Shown: positions 30,936 through 40,328 of the stretch, in pieces
Layout of the letters: each line of letters opens with the position of its first letter
Position numbering within the stretch: position 1 is the stretch's first letter
Assembly (NCBI GenBank): GCA_963662175.1
Contig: OY759218.1
Coordinates: forward strand, 49,917,427 to 49,981,426
Direction of reading: 5' to 3'
From: Aradus depressus
Lineage: Eukaryota > Arthropoda > Insecta > Hemiptera > Aradidae
Length of the DNA: 64,000 nt
Notes under the pieces: generated by a model
Told to the model about the DNA's origin: nothing
Database searches by the model: none
The model's input: the letters and a program-made list of their open reading frames with translations, nothing else
Made by a program: the position numbers and the translations under genes

Positions 30936-31997
30936 ATGGTCTTCAGCAGGATCCGTGAAGCTAATTTGCGCTTGAAACCCCAAAAATGTCAACTACTGCG
31001 TCGAAACATAAGCTTCCTGGGCCATGTTATCTCGGCGGAAGGCGTCGCCACTGACCCAGAAAAACTGAAGGCCGTCATGGATTGGCCTGTGCCTCTCGAC
31101 GCGAAGGGTCTGAGGTCATTTTTAGGATTTACTGCATATTACCGGCGGTTCATTAAAGGTTTCGCGGAGCTGGCAGACCCACTATACAAGGCGGCCGATA
31201 AAGATGAAAAGTTCCAGTTCGGGCCGGATCTGCTGCGCCGATTTGACCAACTGAAGCGAGCAATGGTAACCGCCCCAGTTCTAGCTCTCCCGAAGGAAAA
31301 GGGCCGATTCGTCCTGGATTGCGACACAGGTTTAGGGGCCGTTCTCAGCCAGGTCCAGGACGGAGACATTGAGAGGGTAGTCAGCCATGCTGGACGAGCC
31401 CTGACCAAGGCGGAGCGACGCTACTGTACCACAAGGAAGGAAATGTTAGCCTTGGTCTATGGAGTTCGGCAGTTCCGTTGCTATCTGTATGGAACGACGT
31501 TCTCGGTAAGAACTGACCACAGTTCATTAAGGTGGCTCCAGTCTTTTAAGGAACCGGAGGGACAAGTTGCCAGATGGCTGGAACTTCTGGCACCCTATAA
31601 CTATGAAGTTGTCCATCGCCCAGGAAAGCTACACGGGAACGCGGATGGCCTCTCTTGCCGCCAGTGTGGGGACCAACCTGAAGTAGACGAAGCTAGTGGA
31701 GGACGAGTAGCTGTCATCCTCCAGCCCCAGGACGAAGATCTGCGAGTCGCGCAAAAAGCGGATCCGGGGCTAGCGACAGTCCGACAGTGGTTGGAACAAG
31801 GCACGCGACCGCAATTCAGTGAAATACGGGGTAAAGACCCTGCGTTAGTGAGCCTATGGACGCAGTGGGCGAGGTTGGAAGTAAGGAACGACCTGTTGTA
31901 TCGTCGGTGGGAAGAAGACGGGAAGCCTGACCGATACCAGCTGGTGATACCTAGGTGTCGGAGGGGGAGATTCTCAAAAGCCTACACGCTGATGTGA
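30936..31997 (+). pseudogene. pol: Gypsy RT thumb and RNase H
   Basis: The 353-codon frame has CQLLRRNISFLGHVISAEGV (RT connection), SFLGFTAYYRRFIKGFAELA and the RNase H part RRYCTTRKEMLALVYGVRQF, TDHSSLRWL and HRPGKLHGNADGLS. The segment FVLDCDTGLGAVLSQ is a few residues shorter than usual around the first catalytic Asp, a likely small in-frame deletion. The frame is lost at about 31965. Confidence 0.9.
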
Positions 31998-32935
31998 CGG
32001 GCGCGCATTTGGGAATCACCCGGACAGTTCAGAAGTTGCGCGCCAGATTTTACTGGCCGGGCCACTCGCGGGATGTGGAGGACTTTGTAAACTGCTGCCC
32101 AGACTGTGGAGCACGTAAAGGCACCAGACCTCGGGCCCCCATGCAGCAGTCTACCGCAGGATTTCCTTTTCAGCGGGTGGCCATGGACCTCCTGGGGCCT
32201 CTTCATAATATCGAGGCTGAGACTGTGGCCGAAGCATTTGTAGCAAATTTCGTTGCACGCTATGGTGTGCCATACGAAATTCACACTGATCAGGGGCGGC
32301 AATTCGAGGCTCAGCTGTTTCAGGACTTGACAAAGAGGCTCCACATTAAAAAGACGAGGACCACCCCATACCACCCTCAATCGGATGGCCTGGTGGAGCG
32401 GTTCAATCGGACATTATGTCAAATGCTGAGCCATTATGTTAACCAACATCAGGATGACTGGGACATCCAGCTCCCCTTGCTCATGTTGGCCTACAGATCC
32501 AGCCAGCATGAAACAACCCACATGAGACCATACTACGCTCTGTTTGGTAGGGAGGTTCGGCTCCCTGCAGACATTATGTATGGGCACGTTGAAGAACAAG
32601 GCGAATTGCATGAATTCGTCAGGAGCCGGTGCCTGCAACTGGAGGAAGCATATGAATGCATGCGGGAAGCCCAAATCAAAGGTCAGCGGAGACAAAAGGA
32701 CCTCTACGACAGGCGCTGCAAGGGGGAGGAGTCAGTTTGGCTGTGGTGTCCGATGGTGCGGCGAGGCAGGAGTGCCAAATTCCACCGGCCCTGGGAGGGA
32801 CCCTATCGGATACTTCAGAAGATATCGGACGTCACGTTCCGCATCCAAGCTGAGAAGAACCCCAGGAGGCGACTCGTGGTCCACTTCAATCGGCTAAAAA
32901 AGTACACCGCTGACCGGGACGGACGACCGCATTGA
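31955..32935 (+). pseudogene. pol: Gypsy integrase
   Basis: Contains the HHCC zinc finger region (HLGITRTVQKLRARFYWPGH, CCPDCGARKG), then the DDE core with MDLLGPL, HTDQGRQFEA and PYHPQSDGLVERFNRTL. About 30 residues usually found between MDLLGPL and the EAETVAEAFV helix are missing, so the catalytic core is probably inactive. The C-terminal part has GPYRILQKISDVTFRIQ and ends at a TGA before the purine-rich tract. Confidence 0.9.
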
Positions 32936-32950
32936 AAGGAGGGAAGAGTG

Positions 32951-33086
32951 CCACATGTTATTTTATATTTTAATATATATATTTTTAATATTGTTTAATT
33001 AAAAATATATATATTGTTGTGTGATCAAAAAAGGTGTTCTGAAAAAGAGCGTTCTTGAGTGTGAACAAATAAAAATATATATACAA
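32951..33086 (+). repeat. 3' LTR of the gypsy element
   Basis: Repeats the 5' remnant, then continues TTGTTGTGTGATCAAAAAAG, a segment missing from the 5' end, and closes near AAATATATATACA. The LTR is short (about 135 bp); its exact outer edge is not certain. Confidence 0.65.
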
Positions 33087-34060
33087 TGAAATTTGTGATC
33101 AATAATTCGGTTAACAACGCTACAAAACAAATTGTATATATAAAAAAGACTCACTTTAAAATATAGTGTATTCGGTTCTGTTGGCTTGATTTGTAAAAGT
33201 ATTCAGTTAAAATATGAAAGAAAAGAAACCATGTATGTGTTATACCATTGAAATCCGGTATCATGTTATTATCATTATTATTATTTTTATGTCATAAGTT
33301 TATAATGTTCTAACGTAAAGTTCTAACCATAAGGTATGTTTGGCAGTTGGGGTAACAATGGAATAGAATAGACTTGTTGATGATTTTTGAATTTGTTTTG
33401 TTTTGACACATAACTGTAGAACTAAGGCCGTTATGGTGTTCAGGATACGATTGTGAATTAATTATCTTTAATAGGAGCTGAGAAACATGAACTTTTGTAG
33501 AAGTTATTACCATTTAAGTGGTTACCAAGCCAGAACACTTTAAGCGCATATAACTTAAAGAGGCGCTTTTGCGTCATATTCATTGAAACGTTTTTGCTAG
33601 GAATTTAATTAACCCCTAAAGTTTCGTCCTTTCATTCTGAAGCACTCTTTATATTTTTGTGATAGTGATTGAATGATATGTGTCATCCATATGTTGTTAT
33701 AAATAACATATAATGATCGGAAGAATTAGTTCAAATTGTGGCCCGGAAAAGGGAAGAGGGACTTCTTGTAGGCGGCTTTAATTTTCAGCAGATCGAAAAA
33801 CTGAATTTGGAGTCGAAAATATAGATTTCCAGTTATTATTTTATTCATATAACTTAATCTACGTCTGTCAGCTGATCGCATCACTTAGTCTGGTATTTGA
33901 TATTTCTTCTTCATTCCGTTAGATAGCATAGAAATCTGTCTTCATAACACTGTAAAGAGGTCTGTTATCTGGTGCAGTAATAAACGAAAAAGTGCCTCTT
34001 GTTATGGCAACTTGAACTTTATTTCCTTTTATACTCAGTAATCATATAAAACAAATAATT
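33087..34060. other. Intergenic, nothing recognised
   Basis: AT-rich sequence with no exon or repeat family that I can identify. Confidence 0.4.
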
Positions 34061-34170
34061 ATTATCATATATATTTTGTGGAATATACAATATTTTTTAA
34101 TAAAATACGTTTTTCTTCATAACTTTTATTAAGTGTTTCACATATCTCTGCAAAAATGTTAAGTCTGAAA
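34060..34170 (+). repeat. PLE-terminus fragment (family A)
   Basis: TATTTTGTGGAATATACAAT, AAATACGTTTTTCTTC, TTTTATTAAGTGTTTCACAT and TCTGCAAAAATGTTAAG match the outermost 100 bp of the PLE copies and family A foldbacks. The hammerhead-like part is absent. Confidence 0.6.
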
Positions 34171-34500
34171 TTGTTTTCATCATGTTAACAAAAACTTCAC
34201 CTCTTCAAATTTATCGAATGCAGCCAAGTTGTCCTGCACGATCATCTTCTGCTGATTAGCGCTAGCACAAATACATCTGAACTTGACAGCTCCATTTATG
34301 CGCACAATCTAAAAACTTGAAAGTAAATTCGTTGACGCATCGGTTCATATAAGTGAGTATGCCGGTCTTTAGTATTCCACAAATTTCGAAGGGTTTTTTC
34401 TGAAAACTGTGTTTCTTTAACTTTCAAAGTCCATATTTTTGCAACCAATTGAGCTACAGAGCTCAGTTTTTTACCAAGTTTCACTTAGTTTCATCGTCAA
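34150..34500 (-). pseudogene. Unrecognised degraded coding segment
   Basis: The minus strand reads KLSSVAQLVAKIWTLKVKET and LRNLWNTKDRHTHLYEPM, then after a frameshift near 34305 continues RINGAVKFRCICASANQQKM and VQDNLAAFDKFEE. The protein-like composition across a frameshift suggests a pseudogene or transposase relic. I cannot name the family. Confidence 0.3.
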
Positions 34501-34889
34501 AAAAAATGACTTTTCTGACAAGAGGTCTCTTATGCCTTTCCGGGTCACAATGATCTTTTGAATAAATTAATGTATGTATCTATGAATAATAAAGAAAATA
34601 AGTTACCATCAACTTTTATTTATTGGTTTAACGAGAAATAAATTTTACCATATTCTTCCTTACTCCCAGTTTCTACATCCTCTTACAAATACAACGAATA
34701 TTGGTACTGAATCAACTGTTACATTTTATGAAGTGTCACATTATAAGGACAGAATGTTAAAGTGTTGTTGAACGAATTTAACGAAATGTTTGTTTAAAAG
34801 AGGAGAGAAAATAACTTAAATTGAACGTGAGAGTATGCTAATTTACTAAGATTACTAAATTATGGTAATTTTTCTAAAAATTATTAAGT

Positions 34890-35086
34890 AAAATATGTGA
34901 TGTAGCCGTTACAGGACTTTCTTATACCTACCACGTTTACAGATCACTCTCTCCAAAATTATTTCAAAACGCTGTACAATGAGACATAATGACATGACTT
35001 TGAGAAGGAGAGGGTTAGAGAGAGTGTGATCTGTAAGCGTGGTAGGTAAAAGAAAGTCCCATAATGGCCACATCACTAATATTTTT
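34890..35086. mobile_element. Foldback MITE with ~58-bp arms
   Basis: The left arm GTGATGTAGCCGTTACAGGA continues CTTTCTTATACCTACCACG and TTTACAGATCACTCTCTCC. The right arm is its complement with a few changes, ending GGCCACATCAC. The loop is about 70 bp. The ends (AGTGATGTGGCC) suggest a hAT-type or unclassified MITE. No unambiguous target duplication. Confidence 0.75.
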
Positions 35087-35552
35087 CTTCATTTTTCACA
35101 AGAACTGCCAATACATGACCGAATTTTAAAGTTCGTTGCTATGAGTTACGATTGAAAAATTACTTATAATTGGATATATTCTTTATTGTCATTTAGTTTA
35201 CATTCTTTGGGTATAACTTTTGTCGTATTGACCCTATCTCGAATCTGAGAATTTATTAGCGATTGGAAATTTTATAAGGAACATTTCTGGTAATAATCAA
35301 TTTTTCGATAGAACTAACAGTTTTTGTGTAAATCAAGGAAACGTTTAAAAAATATGTGTTTCAAAACTACATTTCAAGATGGATTTCGGCATGTATCTCG
35401 AAAACCGGACGACCTGTGAAAAATGTTATTCTATATAAATTATGTATTTTAATAGTCATTTATTACTTGAAACTATTTTTGATTAGGTCATAAACATAAG
35501 CAGGATCTTGTAAAATGTAGTTAGGTCCCGGGGGAAAGTGGTCTCAATTTTC

Positions 35553-35817
35553 AACTTCAAAGTTGAGGAACGCGGACATATTGTGGAATTTGTAATAAAT
35601 AAATAAAACAAACTATTTTTTGAAATATTGTCTATTCCACTAAAGACATTTATAAAAATACAACTACCGGTTGCGGCCTCACACCATCGTCAGGTCTAAT
35701 TATGATCAGTTCATAACTAGACCTGACGATGGTGTGAGGCCGAAACCGGTAGTTGTATTTTTATAAATATCTTTAGTGGAATAGACAATATTTCAAAAAA
35801 TAGTTTGTTTTATTTAT
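35553..35817. mobile_element. Foldback element, hammerhead-like family B, 12-bp TSD
   Basis: GTCTCAATTTTC occurs directly on both sides (35541-35552 and 35818-35829), while the related copy at 42320 has it once, so the target duplication is well supported. The element is a long palindrome: AAACAAACTATTTTTTGAAA and its complement at the ends, CAACTACCGGTTGCGGCCTC and ACCGGTAGTTG near the centre. The right arm carries the motif described in the next entry. Confidence 0.85.
35715..35765 (+). ncRNA. Hammerhead-like motif, family B
   Basis: CTGACGA (35723-35729), one extra U, GGU pairing with GCC as stem II, GAA, then the perfect palindrome ACCGGU as stem III, one A, then GUU. GUU pairs with the GAC before CTGACGA as helix I (one G-U pair). 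All three helices are accounted for. In the left arm the mirrored copy reads CGCAA instead of CGAAA and should be dead. Confidence 0.55.
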
Positions 35818-36065
35818 GTCTCAATTTTCGTTTGATTCCGGCCAAAATCTAGTCAGACGTAAGTTAGAACATGTGTGACCCCTTCATTCCAAATTTCAAG
35901 TTTTTGCGGTAGAGAGCTCAAATTTTCAACCATACACACACATAGACAGACATCATCGCGAAAAGGTCAAAACGTATTCAGGGGACCTTGAAACGTGAAA
36001 ATCAGTTGAAACCTCGATTTCGAATTTTCGCACGATTACATCTCTATAACCAATTCTCTGATTTT

Positions 36066-36920
36066 ATCATATCTCATATGAGCCTTTAGATCCTACACCC
36101 TTCTACTGTCATTTTGTAAGATATAAGAGGATATATTTATAGAAAGAAGTATTTGGAAACGTCAATAGTGCTACGCTTCTGCAGTCGAACTATGTATTCT
36201 TCATTGTCAAGGTTCAAAATACTTTTTAATAATTTCGACAATGTTTTTTTTTAGTTATTTATTTTCTTTCTCCTTCTTGTTTACAAATTTTTATTTTTTC
36301 TGTATCTTAAAAGTAAAAGAACATTTTTTCTTTCTATTTTCTTCTATGATAGATAATTAACACTTAAATTTACTTAAACACATTCATAAATAATAAGAAT
36401 AATAGGGTTTGCCTTAAAGCTTTATTGTATTATATACTTCCTTACAGGAATACTGTTTTTTTTTTAGTTTTTCCAGACTCTAGGCACATTTCGGAAATTC
36501 CAGGGAACATAATATCCATTTATGATGCTTAAATGTATAACATCGAAGTAAATCTTCAATGGAGTCATTCAAATGCTAGTTGCGAAGATTTGGAGTATTT
36601 TTTTCTTCCGTTTTTATCAACTTCTAGCTGATATATTTGTTTTACTTCTTTTTTTCGCAAGCCCCTACATGTACAACAATATAATCTGCGAAAACAAGAA
36701 CAGAAATACAGTATTAATTATTATATATTACTATATATAAAGAGAGAATGTATGTTTGAGGTAATCTCAAAAACTACTTAAGCGATTTGGATAATTCTTT
36801 CACCGTTGGGAAAGTTATTTCTTTCCGATGGACATAGGCTATACATTTGCACTCTTTATGAAATGGAGGGGCTACAAATTACTGTACATTTTATTCTTCT
36901 GCCTGTCAATTTCAACCTAT
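36066..36920. other. Intergenic, nothing recognised
   Basis: Bases 36740-36830 (AGAGAGAATGTATGTTTGAG then CTCAAAAACTACTTAAGCGA) have a repeat-like flavour common in invertebrate non-autonomous elements, but no second copy in this window. The rest is AT-rich and featureless. Confidence 0.4.
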
Positions 36921-37424
36921 TATCTCATAGAAATAAAATATATATCTTCAGTGGCACATCTATGAATACATATAAAATATAAATATGGAAAATCAACTAA
37001 AGTATCAGGGTATAGAGTAACAAAAAGTAGAATAAAACTGGCTTACCCCTTCTGTACCGTGTGTACTCTAATGAAACACTGGCTAATAGCTCAAAGGGGA
37101 GGGGAGACGAGGTTTATTCACTCACTCTTTGTACAATACAAATAAATAATATGATATACATAAACTGGAATAAATATCTATAATAATAATAAAATAAATA
37201 TCTATGTAATAATGTAAAATTAATATGAATTCAACAACAGCCAAATTATTATTATTTTTTAATTAGCAGAATAAATTACTTCTGTACTATCATACGAGCT
37301 TGAAGTTTTTTTTTTTTTTTTTTTAAGCTCTGTGGTGCTACAAATGGAATTTATTTCTGCAAATTATCATTTAAAAAAAAAAAAAGTTATTGAATTATAT
37401 TAATTTTATATTATTACATAGATA

Positions 37425-38703
37425 ATAGGTTGTCAATAAGTTCTGTCCGATTTATAAATTGGCATAATAAAATAGTTGTTTACATCTCTGTGTTTGTTTA
37501 TGTTAATTTTTAAAAGACATGGATTTGTTGGCTTCAGTTCTGAGTATTAAATCCTGTTTACAAAACAAAATTATCTTAAACAGTATTCCTGTACTCAACA
37601 TGGAAGTGAATAAAGAACATTTGAGGCATTGTATGCTTTTTTTAATTTAATCGCGTTAACAATGCAAGTGCTGCGGCTCGAAGCATTTGTGCGGTGTATC
37701 CTGGTGAGGTAGAGGAGCGCTCGTGCCGTAGGTGGTTCGAAAAATTTCGCAACGGTGATTACAGCCTTTCAGATTCATTTCGTTGAGGTAGACCGAAAGT
37801 GTTAGATGATGACTTCCTGAAAGAAGTAGTGGAGAGCGATCCGCATCAAACTTTGCGGGAATTAGCAGAAAAGTTCCAATGTTCCCATGCAACAACTGGA
37901 AATTGCCTCCAAGCACTTGGAAAAACGATTAGAGAAGGAGTATGGGTTCCTCATACACTCTCACTCAAGAACAAACAACAGCGACTTTCCATCTGTACAT
38001 CATTGCTTTCTCGACAGACGCGAACCCCTTTTTTGGACCGTATAACTACTGGGGACGAAAAATGGGTTCCTTAAGGAAACCCAGAGAAGAGAAAACAATG
38101 GCTGAGTGCTGGAGAAAAACCAGTTCCTGCCCCAAAAGGTGGGTTGCACCCAAAAAAGGTGCTGCTTTGCGTCTGGTGGAGTAGGCAAGGTATGGTCCAC
38201 TTTGAACTGTTAGAATCTAACCAGATGGTTACTGGAGAAGTCTATTGTCCACAATTAGACAGATTGAGTGAGGCTTTATGGGTTAGAAACCCCGCATTGG
38301 TGAACAGAAAATGTGTTATTCTGCATCATGACAACGCCAGACCTCACACATCCAACAAACTCACTCAGCAAAAAATCATGAATCTAGGTTGGGAAGTCCT
38401 CTCTCAGACATCTTATTCACCTGACTTAGCCCCATCAGATTACCACCTTTTTCGGTCGCTTGATCATTTTGTAAGGGGGAAGAATTTCAAAACAACTGAA
38501 GAGGTGAAATCAGCATTATAAGCTTTCTTCGGTCAAAAAAATTCATGCTTTTTTGTATCCGGGATTGATAAGATGCCCGAACGTTGGTTGAAGGTAGTGG
38601 AACTTGATGGAGAATACATTGTAGATTAAATATTTTTAATAATGTAAATATATTTTTTTTAAATTTTCACCGAAATTCGGACAGAACCTTTTTTACAACC
38701 CGA
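37425..38703 (+). mobile_element. Mariner transposon (Tc1/mariner)
   Basis: The 1279-bp element is flanked by TA on both sides (37423-37424, 38704-38705). Its ends are imperfect inverted repeats: GGTTGTCAATAAGTTCTGTC on the left, GGGTTGTAAAAAAGGTTCTG on the right, both reaching TCTGTCCGA. The size is typical for mariner. Confidence 0.9.
37600..38628 (+). pseudogene. Mariner transposase, multiply frameshifted
   Basis: An ATG at 37600 begins a mariner-like N-terminus, but a stop follows after 16 codons. Later frames carry the helix-turn-helix region (SDPHQTLRELAEKFQCSHAT), LSICTSLLSRQTRTPFLDRI, TTGDEKWV (first catalytic Asp), HHDNARPHTS (second) and SPDLAPSDYHLF (third). The triad of the mariner D,D34D type is visible, but at least four frameshifts or stops separate the parts. 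The frame ends near 38628. Confidence 0.88.
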
Positions 38704-39139
38704 TATTTATTTTATTATTAACACAGATATTTGTTTTAGTTTGCGTGTATCATACTATTTTCGAATGAATGTTTATTCGTAATGAATAAAAAGTGAGTGA
38801 ATAAACTATTAGCCGGTGTTTCATTAGACGCCACACGGTACGGAAGGGGTAAGCTAGTTTTATTTTATTTTTTGTTACTCAATACCCTGATGCTTAGTTA
38901 CTTTTCCATATTTATTGTTTTATGTATTCATAGATGTGCCACTGATGATGATGATTTTATTATTATGAGATGTTGGTAGAAATGGGCAGGCAGAAAAATA
39001 AAATGTACAGCAGTCGGTAGCAGGCGTGGATGCAGAAGGAAGCTTTGGGAGAGGAGGGTAGAAATATAAAGGTTCAAAGAGACTAAATTCCGTTAGGTAC
39101 AGGTAGCAAACGAGCTTCTTAACATAAGGAAAGGCGGTG

Positions 39140-39415
39140 AAACCTGTGAATTCTTAAACTAACTATTCGGCCAATTCCGCTGAAAATTAATTAGTGTCGT
39201 CCTCACGGGACTTGGAATTCACATATGAAATTTCGTGTTAATACATTCATTAGAACGGCAGTTTTTGGAGTTTTTGTGTTAAGCTTCCCCCCTAATCCCC
39301 CATCCCATTGGCCGATTTGCCTGAAAATTAATAGGTGTCGTTTTCAGGGGGTTCTGGATACACGTATAGTTTCGTGTCGATACATTCATTCTATCAGAAG
39401 AAATCGTGTTCACCG
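39140..39415 (-). repeat. ITE copy, partial
   Basis: Reverse-orientation monomers: CAATTCCGCTGAAAATTAAT, CATATGAAATTTCGTGTTAA, TAAGCTTCCCCCCTAATCCC, ending in the ATCGTGTTCACCGACACACA phrase. It joins head to head with the copy starting at 39440. Confidence 0.75.
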
Positions 39416-39439
39416 ACACACACACACACATTTTATTTT

Positions 39440-40200
39440 ACTTCCCCAGCTATACGAAGTATATGCGAAGTTATGTACTAGATCAAAAATTCGATGCGGA
39501 GTTTTCAACGGAATTATATGTTTTCCGACCTCGAGATTCATTCATTCAAATTGGAAAAAAAAATTCTGTGTGTCTGTAAACACGATAACTCTCGACAGAA
39601 TGGATGTATCGACACAAAATCTCATATGTGTGATCAAAGCCCCATAAGGACAACACCTATCGAAATTTAGCCAAAATGGAGGGGAGGATTAGGGGAGAGG
39701 CTAAACTCAAAAAAATATAATAACTGCCGTTGTAATGAATATATCGACACACAATTTCATATGTGAATTCATAACCCCATAAGGACGACATATCAATTCT
39801 CAGAGGAATCGGAAGGAGGGAAGGGGGTATCAGAGGGGGCTCAATTTTAAAACTCCAAAAACTGCTGATGTAGTGAATGTATCGACCTGAAATTTCATTT
39901 TTAAAATCAAAACCCAATGAGGACAAGACCATTCAAATTATATGTGAATTCATAACCCCATAAGGACGACAATTTTCAGTGGAATCGGAAGACGGGAAGG
40001 GAGGGGGCTCCATTCAAAAGCCCTAATAACAGCCGATGTAATGAATTTATTGATACAAAAATTAGTTCGGGGATTTGGAAGCCCCTATGTAAGACAATTC
40101 TTGAATATTAGCTCAAACGGTCGACTGATCTGGAGGGGGAGCGAAAAGTTATTAATTCGTTCTGGGTATATTGCTGATGATTGGCCAACGACATTTTTGG
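39440..40200 (+). repeat. ITE copy, full length
   Basis: Starts ACTTCCCCAGCTATACGAAG and a few bases later has a GCGAAGTTATG phrase (usually GGGGAAGTTATG), then GAAAAAAAAATTCTGTGTGT. Monomers begin near 39590, 39720, 39860 and 40025, each with AATGAAT-TATCGAC-type sequence. It ends with GATCTGGAGGGGGAGCGAAA and a degraded hairpin near 40180. About 750 bp, non-coding. Confidence 0.8.
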
Positions 40201-40328
40201 AATCAGGGTGTCGGAAAACAAGAAATTCTAGTGAAAGCCAACTTATAATTTTGGACCGTTTTCACTTTTTTTCCTAAAATTCGTAAAGTTGGGAAAGTAA
40301 AATTTGAATAAAAGAGTTAGGTACTTAC

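Larger units (their letters stand above)
28751..33086 (+). mobile_element. Ty3/gypsy LTR retrotransposon, decayed
   Basis: Order of parts: LTR remnant, gag with a CCHC knuckle, protease, reverse transcriptase, RNase H, integrase, purine-rich tract (GAAAGGAGGGAAGAG just before 32949), 3' LTR. The coding part is clearly GC-richer than the surrounding DNA. No envelope gene is present. The frame is broken several times, and the 5' LTR and gag start are deleted, so this copy cannot be autonomous. No target duplication could be fixed because the outer LTR edges are uncertain. Confidence 0.9.
35225..36065 (+). repeat. Dispersed family R2, longest copy, with an insertion
   Basis: Aligns with 42040-42490: ATTTTTCGATAGAACTAACA, GGATTTCGGCATGTATCTCG, GTCTCAATTTTCG, CATTCCAAATTTCAAGTTTT and CACACACATAGACAGACAT. 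The 35553-35817 foldback lies inside it. No coding capacity, with a CAGACAGAC-type microsatellite near the end. Confidence 0.75.
36924..38972. mobile_element. Foldback element (CTCATAG family) split by a mariner
   Basis: The left arm 36924-37130 begins ATCTCATAGAAATAAAATAT and includes CAGTGGCACATCTATGAATA, CTTACCCCTTCTGTACCGTG and AATGAAACACTGGCTAATAG. The right arm 38780-38972 is its complement. Without the mariner the element would be about 770 bp, close to the 62115-62800 copy. The inner AATATCTATGTAATAATGTA and CAACAGCCAAATTA also match that copy. Confidence 0.85.

Noticed and set aside
32414..32897. Additional ORFs over the gypsy integrase
   Set aside because: Shadows of the integrase frame; no envelope or extra gene is present in the element.
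28751..33086. Endogenous retrovirus with an envelope gene
   Set aside because: After integrase the sequence goes directly to a purine-rich tract and the LTR; no envelope-like frame exists.
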